64,000 nt of DNA from CAWJMD01 sp963845675 (GTDB taxonomy: Bacteria > Actinomycetota > Actinomycetes > Actinomycetales > CAWJMD01): positions 620,001-684,000 of the forward strand of contig CAWJSX010000005.1 of NCBI GenBank assembly GCA_963845675.1, read 5' to 3'. Of the stretch, positions 8,335 through 17,032 are shown one piece after another (within the stretch, counting starts at the first letter, position 1; every line of letters starts with the position of its first letter). A program made the translations under genes and the position numbers. Below the pieces are notes generated by a model. That model was not told the origin of the DNA. It saw nothing but the letters and a program-made list of their open reading frames with translations, and searched no databases.

Positions 8335-9248
8335 GCGTGCTGGAGGCGCCGGCGGCGCGGGCGGCGTCCCGCCCGCGCCGCCTCACCGGCACCAGGCTCG
8401 CCCCCTACCTCTTCATCCTGCCCAACATGCTGCTCTTCGGGGCCTTCACGATCTACCCGGCCCTGAACGGCTTCAACATGAGCCTGTACGACAGCAGCAA
8501 CGGCAGGACGTTCACCTACGTCGGCGGTGAGAACTACGCCACGATCATGACGTCCGCGGAGTTCGCCACCGTGGCTCGCCAGACCGCCGTCTTCGTCATC
8601 GCCCTCGTCGGGCTCACGACGGCGGCGTCGACGGTCCTGGCGCTCATGCTCAACGCCCAGCGACGGGGACGGGGTGTCCTGCGGGCCGCGTACTTCATCC
8701 CGTTCCTGGTCTCACCCGTCGTGGTGGGCCTGATCTGGCGCCTGGCGCTGGAACGGCAGAACGGGCTGGTCAACACGGTCCTCGAGGGGCTGGGCCTCGG
8801 GCAGCCGGGATGGCTCCTGGAGCCGGGGCTCTCGATGGTCGTCATCGTGCTGGTCGGGCTGTGGGCGCAGGTCGGGTTCTACGCCCTCATCCTGCTCGCC
8901 GGGCTGCAGGGCATCGACGGCTCGGTCTACGAGGCAGCGCGTCTCGACGGGGCGGGCGCCCTGCAGCAGGCCCGGCTCATCACGCTGCCCCTGCTGCGGC
9001 CGACCACGCTCGTGGTGGTCGTGCTGTCGACCATCCACGCGTTCCAGTCCTTCGACTACATCTACACCCTCACCGGTGGCGGCCCCCTCGGCGCGACGAC
9101 GTTGATCGTGCAGTTCATCTACGAGTCGTCGTTCCAGTCACCCGTCCGATACGGCCTCGCCACCGCCGCCGGCGTGGTGCTGTTCTGCGTCGTCTTCGGC
9201 GTGACCGTCGTCAACTACCTGGCCGGCCGACGCCGGGAGGCGATCTGA
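8331..9248 (+). CDS. Sugar ABC transporter permease (MalF/UgpA type)
   Basis: A 305-aa inner-membrane permease with about six hydrophobic segments; the first is LAPYLFILPNMLLFGAFTIY. The cytoplasmic EAA loop that contacts the ATPase is YEAARLDGAGALQQARLITLP. It ends in LTGGGPLGATTLIVQFIYES, typical of MalF-like subunits. The start overlaps the lipoprotein gene stop by 4 bp and the stop overlaps the next permease start (TGATG). No ATPase gene is present in the cluster, so a shared MsiK-type ATPase elsewhere in the genome probably powers the importer. Confidence 0.92.
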   Translation: MSVLEAPAARAASRPRRLTGTRLAPYLFILPNMLLFGAFTIYPALNGFNMSLYDSSNGRTFTYVGGENYATIMTSAEFATVARQTAVFVIALVGLTTAASTVLALMLNAQRRGRGVLRAAYFIPFLVSPVVVGLIWRLALERQNGLVNTVLEGLGLGQPGWLLEPGLSMVVIVLVGLWAQVGFYALILLAGLQGIDGSVYEAARLDGAGALQQARLITLPLLRPTTLVVVVLSTIHAFQSFDYIYTLTGGGPLGATTLIVQFIYESSFQSPVRYGLATAAGVVLFCVVFGVTVVNYLAGRRREAI

Positions 9249-10132
9249 TGACCACGCAGCTCCAGGACCGACCAGCGACCGTCGCGCCCCCGGGTTGGGT
9301 GTCGACCGCCGGCCGGGCGCCGTCCACGGCGGCCGTGGTCCGAGGTGCCGTGCTCTGCCTCGGCGCGGTGCTCGTCCTCGTGCCGATCGCATGGGCGGTG
9401 CTGTCGTCGCTCAAGTCACCGGCCGAGCTGGCGCTCCGGCCACCGACGCTGGTTCCCACGGCCCCCTCCGTGTCGAACTACACCGAGGCGCTGACCGCCT
9501 TCGACTTCGGGCGCTACTTCCTCAACAGCGCGGTCGTCACGGTGCTGGCGACGATCCTCACGCTCACCGTGAACTCGATGGCCGCCTACGCCCTCGCCAA
9601 GTACAACTTCCGTGGCCGGGACACGCTGTTCCTCGTCACGCTCGCGACGATCATGATCCCGCTGCAGGTGATCTTCCTCCCCGTCTACCAGGTCGTCGCA
9701 TCCCTCGGGCTCGTGAACACCCTGTGGGGGATGATCATCCCCGCGGCGGCGACACCCACGGGAGTGTTCCTGCTGCGGCAGTACATGCTCTCGCTGCCGG
9801 ACGACCTGATCGAGGCCGCCCGCATCGACGGCGCGGGAGAGCTGCGCATCTTCCTGCGGATCATCCTGCCGCTCTGCCGACCCGCGCTGGCCGTCGTCGC
9901 GATCTTCTCGGTGATCTGGCGCTGGAACGACTTCCTGTGGCCCCTCATCGTGGCGCAGGACGAGTCCGTCTACACCCTGCCGGTGGCGTTGGCCCGCTTC
10001 TCGGGGCAGCTGGTGGTGCCCTTCCACCTCGTGCTCGCCATGTCGGTCCTGTCCATCGTCCCGGTCGTCCTGATCTTCCTGGTGCTGCAGCGGCAGATCA
10101 TCACCGGCATCGCCCAGACGGGCCTCAAGTGA
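9248..10132 (+). CDS. Carbohydrate ABC transporter permease (MalG/UgpE type)
   Basis: A 294-aa membrane protein, partner of the preceding permease. It has the MalG-like pattern VLVPIAWAVLSSLKSPAEL near the N-terminus, FLNSAVVTVLATILTLTVNSMAAYALAKYNFRGRD, the EAA loop IEAARIDGAGELRIFLRIILPLCRPALA, and the closing QRQIITGIAQTGLK that marks this subunit. Start ATG 9248 shares bases with the upstream stop. It ends where a possible GTG start of the next gene overlaps (GTGA at 10129). Confidence 0.92.
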   Translation: MTTQLQDRPATVAPPGWVSTAGRAPSTAAVVRGAVLCLGAVLVLVPIAWAVLSSLKSPAELALRPPTLVPTAPSVSNYTEALTAFDFGRYFLNSAVVTVLATILTLTVNSMAAYALAKYNFRGRDTLFLVTLATIMIPLQVIFLPVYQVVASLGLVNTLWGMIIPAAATPTGVFLLRQYMLSLPDDLIEAARIDGAGELRIFLRIILPLCRPALAVVAIFSVIWRWNDFLWPLIVAQDESVYTLPVALARFSGQLVVPFHLVLAMSVLSIVPVVLIFLVLQRQIITGIAQTGLK

Positions 10133-10170
10133 CCGCCGAACCTCTCACCGCGAAGGAGGCACCGCGCTCG

Positions 10171-12909
10171 ATGGACGCCGTGGCGCATGGGACGACAGCA
10201 ACCGTCACCGACCGCACGGTGCACGCGCTGGACCGCAGCGGCCTGGTCCGCGACTGGCTCGTGGGTCCTGTCTGGGCCACGCCCTGCGACGACCTCGACG
10301 ACGTGCTGGAAGCCGACGGGAGCCCGTGGGGACCGGAGGGCAGGTGGGTGCTCACCAACGGTCCCGACGTCGCGCCCCTGAAGCGGCGCCTGTACGAGAG
10401 ACGGCCGCTCGTCGTCGACCAGACCCTCCCGGAGGTCGTTGAGGGGGGCGAGCTGACCTGGCGCGCACCCGGTGGGAGCAGGGTCGATACCGGGCTCTGG
10501 ACACGCGCCCGCACGGGCATGGACGGGCTGGTCGACTGGAGCCAGTTCTGCTACACGCCGGAGTACCGGCACGCACTGGCCGCGACGGTGCTCGAGGTCG
10601 ACCAGGCGGAGGTCCGCACCCTCGAGGTGTCGTCGACCGGACCCTTCGCGCTGTGGGTGGGCGCCGACCTCGTCCTCGTGTCCGGCGACGTGTCGTACAT
10701 GGAGCCGCTGCGGCACAAGGTGTCCGTGCGCCTGCCCTCCGGCACGACCCAGGTCGTGCTCGCCACGTGGCAGGTCGCCTTCCGTGAGTGCCGCCACGTG
10801 GCGTCCCTGCGGGTCGTGGGTCAGCCGGTCCGCGTCGTGCTGCCGTCCCCGGGGGCCGACGAGACCGCGGCGACGCTCGCCGAACAGGTCCTCGAACGGG
10901 TGGCGGTGCGCTCCTGGGCGGTCCTCGACGACTCCGTCACGATCATCGGCCCGCAGGGTGCTGCCCTCACGGTGGAGGCGCCAGGTGGCGCGCGCGTGCC
11001 GGTGCGTCTCGTGGGCGGCGAGGCGACCGTCTCGCTGAGCCGGCTGACGCACGCCCACGGGCTCAGCGGGGGTGAGGCGACCGCATCCATGCTCAGCACG
11101 GGCGAGACCTCGCTCACGGTGCGGGTCGACGACGACCGGTGCCCGGTGGCGCGGACGTTGGACGTCGCCGTGGTGCCCCCTCGGAGCCGCCTCCAGCCCG
11201 AAGGGACGGACCCCTCCGTCTGGCGGGACGAGCTGCTCCAGCATGTCGCGGACCAGCACCCGGGGACCGCGCGGGCGCTCGCGAGGGCTCGGCTCGTGGA
11301 CGCCGAGCTCGGGTCGACCGACCTCGACCCTTCGCTCGCGATGATCGAGTCGCGTTCGGACTGCGCGGACTTCGAGGCCGTCGGCCTGATGCACCTGTGG
11401 CACCGCATCGCGGAGGACCGCTGGGAGACAGGACAGCGTGAGCGCGTGCAGTCGGCGCTGCTCGGCTTCAAGTACTGGATCGACCAGCCCGGTCTCGATG
11501 CCATGTGCTATTTCACCGAGAACCACCAGTTCGTCTGGCACACGGCTGAGATGCTCGTAGGAGAAGCGTTCTCCGACAGTGTGTTCCGCAATACGGGCTG
11601 GACGGGTGCGGAGCACGCGCGTCATGGGAGGGACCTGGCCGTCGAGTGGATGAGTCGCAAGCTGCGCGGCGGCTTCAGCGAGTTCGACTCCAACGCCTAC
11701 CTGGCGATCGACTCCCTCGCCCTCGTGTCGCTCGTCGAGCTGGCACTCGACGAGCAGATCCGGCGGATGGCCGAGGCGCTCCTCGACAAGCTGCTGCTCA
11801 CGCTCGCCGCGAACTCGTGGCGCGGAGTCCACGGGGCCGCCCACGGCCGCTCGTACACCCCGACCCTGCGCTCGTCGCGGCTGGAGGAGACGGCTCCGAT
11901 CATGTGGGCCCTCTGGGGCACGGGGTCGCTGAACGCGGCCGTCCTTCCTGCCACGGCCCTCGCCCTGGCCCGGACGTACCAGCTGCCACCTCTCGTGCGG
12001 GCCGTCGCCACGCAGGAGCCCGAGCACTGGTGGGGCCGGCAGGTCTACCGGGGTGGGTACCGGCTCCACCACGACCTGCTCTCCCGTCCCTACGGATCGG
12101 ACCTTCGCGTATGGCGCACGCCGGACGCGATGCTCTCGAGCGTGCAGGACTACCGTGCGGCGCTGCCGGGCCTGCAGGAACACGTGTGGGGAGCCACCTT
12201 GGGCACCGAGGTCCAGGTGTTCGCGACCCTTCCCGCAGCCGACACGTCGAGCCCCAGTGCCAGGCCGAACGCCTGGGCCGGGCAGCGCGTTCTGCCTCGG
12301 GTGCGACAGCACCGCGACTCGCTCATCGCGCTGCACGGGCTGGGTGGCGACGAAGTGGCTCGCACGCACCTGTGGTTCCCGGCCGCTGGCATGGACGAGA
12401 CGAGGACGTGCGGATCGTGGCTCGCCGGTCGGCGCGGCGACGGCTACGTCGCCGTCTCGACGCCCGGGGGCGTGCGGCCCACCACCTCGGGGTCGGAGGC
12501 CTGGCAGGCGTGGTCGCCGCTCGGGGACGGTCGTTCCTACGTCGTCACGGTGGGCAGGGCAGCCGACGACGGCACCTTCGACGACTTCGTGTCGTCCCTG
12601 ACCGAGCCCGAGCTGTCGGTCGACGACGCCGGCGGTCCGGCGGTGCGCTGGCGCGCGCGGGACGGGCGGACCCTCGAGATCTCCTGGAGCGGCGTGTTCC
12701 TCGTCGCCGACGAGGTCGTCGGGCTCGACGGTGACGGACGCCCGGAGGTCCCGCCCCACCTGGAGAACCCTGCAGTCCGCCTCCCCGCGGGTTCGTCGAC
12801 GCTCGACGCCTCGTGGGCGGGCGAGAAGCTGCTGCTCGACCTGGAGAGCGGCCGCCGTCTGGCCCCGAGCAGCGGGCTGGACCGACAGGAGGACGACCGT
12901 GGGCGGTGA
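10171..12909 (+). CDS. Large uncharacterised protein of uronate cluster, predicted carbohydrate-active enzyme
   Basis: A 912-aa protein without signal peptide, so probably cytoplasmic. The first ~280 residues look like beta-sandwich modules (SSTGPFALWVGADLVLVSGD). The middle (about 370-680) is helix-rich with conserved-looking blocks SRSDCADFEAVGLMHLWHRI, FTENHQFVWHTAEMLVGE, SEFDSNAYLAIDSLALVSL and HGAAHGRSYTPTLRSSRLEE, as expected for an (alpha/alpha) toroid of the kind found in heparinase-like lyases and several glycosidases. The C-terminal part is again beta-rich. The conserved Glu, His and Asp are candidate catalytic residues. ATG 10171 is preferred for AAGGAGG eleven bases upstream; GTG 10129, overlapping the permease stop, would add 14 residues. 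It lies between the importer and a GH105 gene, so it probably acts on the imported sugar. I could not assign a family. Confidence 0.7.
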   Translation: MDAVAHGTTATVTDRTVHALDRSGLVRDWLVGPVWATPCDDLDDVLEADGSPWGPEGRWVLTNGPDVAPLKRRLYERRPLVVDQTLPEVVEGGELTWRAPGGSRVDTGLWTRARTGMDGLVDWSQFCYTPEYRHALAATVLEVDQAEVRTLEVSSTGPFALWVGADLVLVSGDVSYMEPLRHKVSVRLPSGTTQVVLATWQVAFRECRHVASLRVVGQPVRVVLPSPGADETAATLAEQVLERVAVRSWAVLDDSVTIIGPQGAALTVEAPGGARVPVRLVGGEATVSLSRLTHAHGLSGGEATASMLSTGETSLTVRVDDDRCPVARTLDVAVVPPRSRLQPEGTDPSVWRDELLQHVADQHPGTARALARARLVDAELGSTDLDPSLAMIESRSDCADFEAVGLMHLWHRIAEDRWETGQRERVQSALLGFKYWIDQPGLDAMCYFTENHQFVWHTAEMLVGEAFSDSVFRNTGWTGAEHARHGRDLAVEWMSRKLRGGFSEFDSNAYLAIDSLALVSLVELALDEQIRRMAEALLDKLLLTLAANSWRGVHGAAHGRSYTPTLRSSRLEETAPIMWALWGTGSLNAAVLPATALALARTYQLPPLVRAVATQEPEHWWGRQVYRGGYRLHHDLLSRPYGSDLRVWRTPDAMLSSVQDYRAALPGLQEHVWGATLGTEVQVFATLPAADTSSPSARPNAWAGQRVLPRVRQHRDSLIALHGLGGDEVARTHLWFPAAGMDETRTCGSWLAGRRGDGYVAVSTPGGVRPTTSGSEAWQAWSPLGDGRSYVVTVGRAADDGTFDDFVSSLTEPELSVDDAGGPAVRWRARDGRTLEISWSGVFLVADEVVGLDGDGRPEVPPHLENPAVRLPAGSSTLDASWAGEKLLLDLESGRRLAPSSGLDRQEDDRGR

Positions 12910-14017
12910 GGACCTCGCCAACGCGCGGCTGGCCCCCGCTCCGCTCGAGCCGGTGCCCGTCGAGCGTGTCGACACCGGCTGGCTTGAGTCCGTCGGGGAC
13001 AGGCTCGCGGCGCGGGCCTGGGCGGATGGCCTGGACACCTGGTTCTGGGGCGAGGCCGTCTGTCTTCTCGGGCTGCTCCGCCTGGCGGCGGCGAGGGGGA
13101 GAGCCGTTCCACCGGAGGTCGTCTCGTGGTTCGAGGAGAAGACGGCGCAGGCCGTGCCCCTGGAGCACGTGAACCACCTCGCGCCCGGCGCGGCTCTGGC
13201 ACTGGTGCTCCCCGAGCGCCCCTCGCTGGCGCCTGCCCTCCTGGAACTGACCGACTGGTTCGACAGCGCGGCCGGTGCGATGCGGGACGAGCGGGGGACC
13301 CTCGAGCACTGGCCCGGAGGCGTCTGGGCCGACACGGTGTTCATGGCCGGGACCTTCCTCGGGCACGCTGCGGCCGCCACCGGTGACCTGAGCAGGCTGC
13401 AGGAGTTCAGTCGGCAGGTGGTGCTGCACGCGGACGTGCTGCAGGGCGACGACGGCCTGTACGTGCACGGCTCCCACCGCGGCGAGGTCGTGAGGTGTCG
13501 CTGGGGTCGCGCCAACGCCTGGTGCGCGCTGGCCTCCGTCGAGCTGCTCGAGATCGCGGCGGGCGTCGACCCGGACACGCTGGACTCGCTGGGGCTCACG
13601 GCGCAGCTGGCGCACGTCCGGGCCGTCCTGGTGCGCCAGCTGCAGGCTCTCGCCTCCACGCAACCGGAGCACGGGGTCTGGAGCGTCCTCGTCGACGACC
13701 ACCCGGAGGTGGCCGGGCTCGTGGAGACCTCGGCGGCCGCGGGCATCGGTGCGGCCATGTTGCGGGCCACCCGACTGCTCCCCGAGCTGCCGGACGAGGT
13801 ACGACGCGCCGGGTGGCTCGCGGTCCGGGGCGCCCTGGCGTACGTCGACGACGACGGTGCGCTCACGCGCACCAGCGCCGGGACGGTCCTCCAGCTTGTG
13901 CCCTTCGGGTACGGCGTGATCCGCGACGACCGGGTCCAGCCGTGGGGCCAGGGCCTTGCCCTGCACGCGGTCGCGGCCGCGCTCCAGGCACTGCGTGACG
14001 GGGAGGAGGCCCGATGA
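12899..14017 (+). CDS. Glycoside hydrolase family 105-like (unsaturated rhamnogalacturonyl hydrolase)
   Basis: A 372-aa protein matching the YteR/YesR pattern: GGVWADTVFMAGTFLGHAAAATG, which contains the catalytic-type Asp, then DGLYVHG, RWGRANAWCALASVELLE, and ETSAAAGIGAAMLRATRLLP. GH105 enzymes remove the unsaturated uronic acid from the end of pectin or rhamnogalacturonan oligosaccharides, giving the substrate for KduI. There is no signal peptide, consistent with action after import. Start GTG 12899 has AGGAGG six bases upstream and overlaps the previous gene by 11 bp; the stop overlaps the kinase start (ATGA). Confidence 0.82.
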   Translation: MGGEDLANARLAPAPLEPVPVERVDTGWLESVGDRLAARAWADGLDTWFWGEAVCLLGLLRLAAARGRAVPPEVVSWFEEKTAQAVPLEHVNHLAPGAALALVLPERPSLAPALLELTDWFDSAAGAMRDERGTLEHWPGGVWADTVFMAGTFLGHAAAATGDLSRLQEFSRQVVLHADVLQGDDGLYVHGSHRGEVVRCRWGRANAWCALASVELLEIAAGVDPDTLDSLGLTAQLAHVRAVLVRQLQALASTQPEHGVWSVLVDDHPEVAGLVETSAAAGIGAAMLRATRLLPELPDEVRRAGWLAVRGALAYVDDDGALTRTSAGTVLQLVPFGYGVIRDDRVQPWGQGLALHAVAAALQALRDGEEAR

Positions 14018-14964
14018 CCGGGCACGCGCCCCGGATCCTCTGCGTGGGGGAGGCCCTCGTCGCGCTCACGCCGGTGGAGGGCACCCTCCGGACCGCCCAC
14101 GAGGTGTCTGTGACCACAGCGGGCGCGGAGCTCAACGTCGCCGTGCACCTGGCCCGTCTCGGCGTCCGTGCGCGGTTCGCGGGCCGGGTCGGGGACGACC
14201 CGTTCGGGCAGCGGGTGCGCGACGTGCTGGTCGCCGAAGGGGTGGACGTGCGCCACCTCGTCATCGACCCGCACCGCCCGACCGGCCTGTACGCGAAGGA
14301 CCCGGGTGCGACGAGGACCGCGGTGCACTACTACCGCTCCGGCTCGGCAGCCGCGCACATGGAGGACGTGCCGGCCGAGGCCTTCGAGGAGGTCGCCATG
14401 CTGCACCTGACCGGCATCACGCCGGCGCTCTCGCCGGCCTGTGCCTCACTGGTCCAGCGGCTGGTCGACGGACGCGCCTGCCCGGTGGCCTTCGACGTCA
14501 ACCACCGACCGGCACTGTGGACGGCCGCCGAGGCGGCCGGACCGTTGCTCGACCTCGCCCGTCGCGCCGACATCGTCTTCGTCGGGCTGGACGAGGCGCA
14601 GACGTTGTGGGGCGTCCACAGCCCCGACGACGTCCGCGAGCTGCTGCCGGGTGTCCCAGAGGTCGTCGTCAAGGACTCCGGGCGCCAGGCCTCCACGTGG
14701 ACGGCGGAGGGGCGGGCCGACGTCCCGGCGCTGCCGGTCGAGGTGGTGGAGCCGGTCGGCGCGGGCGACGCGTTCGCGGCCGGCTACCTCGCGGCGCGTG
14801 TGGTCGGCCGCGACGTCCAGGCAGCGCTCCGTCAGGGGCACGTGGTCGCTGCGGCGGTGCTCGGCGCGCTCTCCGACCACGGGGCCGGGGTCGACGACGA
14901 GGCGCTCGAGGCGGCGGCGACCGGAACCGGGTGGCCCGTGGTCCGTCGGTCCCCCGAGGCCTAG
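14014..14964 (+). CDS. kdgK: 2-keto-3-deoxygluconate kinase (PfkB family)
   Basis: A ribokinase-family sugar kinase of 316 aa that would phosphorylate KDG to KDPG, the substrate of the aldolase at the other end of the islet. It begins with ILCVGEALVALTP, carries the PfkB substrate stretch TTAGAELNVAVHLARLGV, and has the catalytic/anion-hole motif VEPVGAGDAFAAGYLAARV near residue 250. KDG as substrate is inferred from context (kduI, kduD, eda). ATG 14014 overlaps the GH105 stop codon and is preceded by GGAGG. It is the last gene of the six-gene importer operon. Confidence 0.88.
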   Translation: MTGHAPRILCVGEALVALTPVEGTLRTAHEVSVTTAGAELNVAVHLARLGVRARFAGRVGDDPFGQRVRDVLVAEGVDVRHLVIDPHRPTGLYAKDPGATRTAVHYYRSGSAAAHMEDVPAEAFEEVAMLHLTGITPALSPACASLVQRLVDGRACPVAFDVNHRPALWTAAEAAGPLLDLARRADIVFVGLDEAQTLWGVHSPDDVRELLPGVPEVVVKDSGRQASTWTAEGRADVPALPVEVVEPVGAGDAFAAGYLAARVVGRDVQAALRQGHVVAAAVLGALSDHGAGVDDEALEAAATGTGWPVVRRSPEA

Positions 14965-14986
14965 GAGCGTCGCCACCCGGTCTCCG

Positions 14987-15238
14987 CTACGACGGCGGCC
15001 GACCGTCCCGCTTCGTGCGCAGGTGCAGCCAGGCCAGGCCGACGAGGCCGAGAACCAGGCCGCTGGCGCAGGACCACACCCACCAACCGCGTCCCGCATC
15101 GGTCAGCGCGTCCCGGTTCAGCAGCGCGACGAGCAGCAGCACGGCCCAGACGACGGAGCCGACGGCCACGGTCGCCCGGTCGTTGGTCACCATCGGCTGC
15201 GGTGCGGGGCGCGTCGAGGAGGCCCGGGGCACCGGCAT
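14987..15238 (-). CDS. DUF2530 small membrane protein
   Basis: About 83 aa with two hydrophobic segments (ATVAVGSVVWAVLLLVALL and WVWSCASGLVLGLVGLAWLHL) ending in RTKRDGRPPS, the pattern of the actinobacterial DUF2530 family. The function is unknown. ATG 15238 was chosen, with a weak GAGG upstream; GTG 15274 is an alternative that would add 12 residues. It lies convergent to kdgK and divergent from the purine permease gene. Confidence 0.75.
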   Translation of the reverse strand: MPVPRASSTRPAPQPMVTNDRATVAVGSVVWAVLLLVALLNRDALTDAGRGWWVWSCASGLVLGLVGLAWLHLRTKRDGRPPS

Positions 15239-15404
15239 CTCGTGCCTCGAGGGTGGCTGCTCGCTGGGGGTCACAACAGGACTGTAGGCGGCGACGACCC
15301 GTGTCGTCGGCCGGAGTGTCCCCCGGGGGGTCACCGATCTGGCACCATCGGCGCCGCCGGGACTCGCTCCGGCCCCGCACGTCACCGCCGAACAGGAGAT
15401 CCCC

Positions 15405-16952
15405 GTGGCGAACCAGCCGAAGCCGAAGCCGTCCCGCAGCGGTAGCCCCGCGGCCCGGGCGGGGACGGCCACCAGGGCGACGGGCCGCGCCGACAGCTCG
15501 AGGAACGCCGTCGACCGCTTCTTCTCGGTCACCTCGCGTGGGTCGACCATCGGCCGCGAGGTGCGCGGCGGCTTCGCGACGTTCTTCACGATGGCCTACA
15601 TCGTCGTCCTGAACCCGATCATCATCGGCACGCAGGCGGACTCGACGGGAGGCTTCCTCGGCGGGGGCGACGCCCCCAACCTGCCACTCGTCGCCGCGGC
15701 GACGGCCCTCGTGGCGGGCGTGCTGACGATCGCGATGGGAGTCGTCGCCAACTACCCGCTGGCGCTCGCGACCGGGCTGGGCCTCAACGCGTTCGTGGCG
15801 TTCGGCATCGCCAAGCTCCCCGGCATGACGTGGGCCGACGCCATGGGCCTGGTCGTGCTCGAGGGCCTGATCATCCTGGCGCTGGTCCTCACGGGCTTCA
15901 GGCAGGCCGTGTTCACCGCGGTGCCGACCCAGCTCAAGACGGCCATCAGCGTGGGGATCGGCCTCTTCATCACGATCATCGGGCTCGTCGACGCGGGCTT
16001 CGTGCGGAAGTCCGCGGGTGGACCTGCTCTCGAGCTAGGGATCGGCGGCTTCCTGTCGGGCTGGCCGACGCTCGTCTTCGTCATCGGGCTGGCCACGATC
16101 ATCGTGCTCTACGTCCTGCGTGTGCGCGGCGCGATCCTCATCGGCATCATCGGCGGGACCGTCCTCGCGATCGTCGTCGAGGCCATCGCCAAGATCGGGC
16201 CGCGCGAGTTCGACGAGAACGGTCAGGTCGTCAACCCGCAGGCGTGGGGTCTCGGTGTCCCGGCGCTGCCGGACCAGGTGCTCGACGTGCCCGACTTCGG
16301 CCTGCTGGGGCAGTTCAGCCTGCTCGGCTCGTTCCGCTCCATCGGCATCGTCGCCGCCATGCTGCTCGTCTTCACGCTCCTGCTGGCCGACTTCTTCGAC
16401 ACGATGGGGACGATGGTCGCGATCGGGGCGGAGGCCGGTCTCCTCGACGAGGACGGCAACCCGCCCAACACGTCCCGCATCCTCGTCGTCGACTCCATCG
16501 CCGCGGCTGCGGGTGGAGCGGCCGGCGTGTCGAGCAACACGTCGTACATCGAGTCCGCGGCGGGTGTCGGCGAGGGCGCCCGGACCGGGCTCGCCTCGGT
16601 CGTCACCGGCGCGCTCTTCCTGCTCGCCACACTCTTCAGCCCGCTGGTCGCCGTCGTGCCCTACGAGGCCGCGACCCCCGCGCTCGTCGTGGTCGGCTTC
16701 CTGATGATGCAGCAGGTCGCCAAGATCGAGTGGAACGACCTGGAGATCGCGATCCCGGCCTTCCTGACCATGGTGCTGATGCCCTTCACGTACTCGATCA
16801 CCGCAGGGATCGGTGCCGGCTTCATCACCTACGTGCTGCTGAAGGTCGTGCGCGGAAAGGCCTCCGCCGTGCACCCGCTGATGTGGGTCACGGCCGCGCT
16901 CTTCGTCGTCTACTTCGCGCTGGACCCGGTCTCGCGGGCCGTCGGCATCTAA
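15405..16952 (+). CDS. NCS2 family nucleobase permease
   Basis: A 515-aa membrane protein of the AzgA/PbuG/GhxP branch of nucleobase:cation symporters (adenine, guanine, hypoxanthine). It has REVRGGFATFFTMAYIVVLNP at the start of the first helix, ATGLGLNAFVAFGI, the LLADFFDTMGTMVAIGAEAG block, and SNTSYIESAAGVGEGARTGL, which are hallmarks of this branch. About 12 hydrophobic segments are visible. It starts at GTG 15405 with AGGAG at about 15393. The N-terminal 50 residues are basic and Ser-rich. Confidence 0.93.
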   Translation: MANQPKPKPSRSGSPAARAGTATRATGRADSSRNAVDRFFSVTSRGSTIGREVRGGFATFFTMAYIVVLNPIIIGTQADSTGGFLGGGDAPNLPLVAAATALVAGVLTIAMGVVANYPLALATGLGLNAFVAFGIAKLPGMTWADAMGLVVLEGLIILALVLTGFRQAVFTAVPTQLKTAISVGIGLFITIIGLVDAGFVRKSAGGPALELGIGGFLSGWPTLVFVIGLATIIVLYVLRVRGAILIGIIGGTVLAIVVEAIAKIGPREFDENGQVVNPQAWGLGVPALPDQVLDVPDFGLLGQFSLLGSFRSIGIVAAMLLVFTLLLADFFDTMGTMVAIGAEAGLLDEDGNPPNTSRILVVDSIAAAAGGAAGVSSNTSYIESAAGVGEGARTGLASVVTGALFLLATLFSPLVAVVPYEAATPALVVVGFLMMQQVAKIEWNDLEIAIPAFLTMVLMPFTYSITAGIGAGFITYVLLKVVRGKASAVHPLMWVTAALFVVYFALDPVSRAVGI

Positions 16953-16963
16953 ACGCACGCAAG

Positions 16964-16984
16964 TCATCCCATCATTCGGGATGA
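16964..16984. terminator. Inverted repeat after permease gene
   Basis: TCATCCC (16964-16970) and GGGATGA (16978-16984) form a 7-bp stem with a 7-nt loop, 11 bp after the permease stop. No T-run follows, so it may be a weak terminator or part of the control region of the MarR gene that starts 50 bp further on. Confidence 0.4.
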
Positions 16985-16998
16985 TGCGCGCTCGACAA

Positions 16999-17032
16999 GT
17001 CGTTAGCAGAGGTAATGACTTACGCTAACGAC
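16999..17032. promoter_or_regulatory. 9-bp inverted repeat over a leaderless marR promoter
   Basis: GTCGTTAGC at 16999-17007 and GCTAACGAC at 17024-17032 are perfect 9-bp arms around a 16-bp centre, ending directly before ATG 17033. TACGCT at 17021-17026 fits the actinobacterial TANNNT -10 box and would place transcription start at the ATG, giving a leaderless mRNA. A dyad covering the -10 is the classic place for MarR autorepression. Binding is inferred. Confidence 0.55.

Noticed and set aside
9970..14406. Open frame of 1478 codons on the minus strand across the importer, toroid protein and GH105 genes
   Set aside because: It has no recognisable domain, is His/Arg/Val-rich as expected for antisense of high-GC coding sequence, and conflicts with four well supported genes.
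17015..17032. Upstream ATG as start of the MarR gene
   Set aside because: It lies inside the inverted repeat and before the likely transcription start; ribosome site spacing is only 2 nt.
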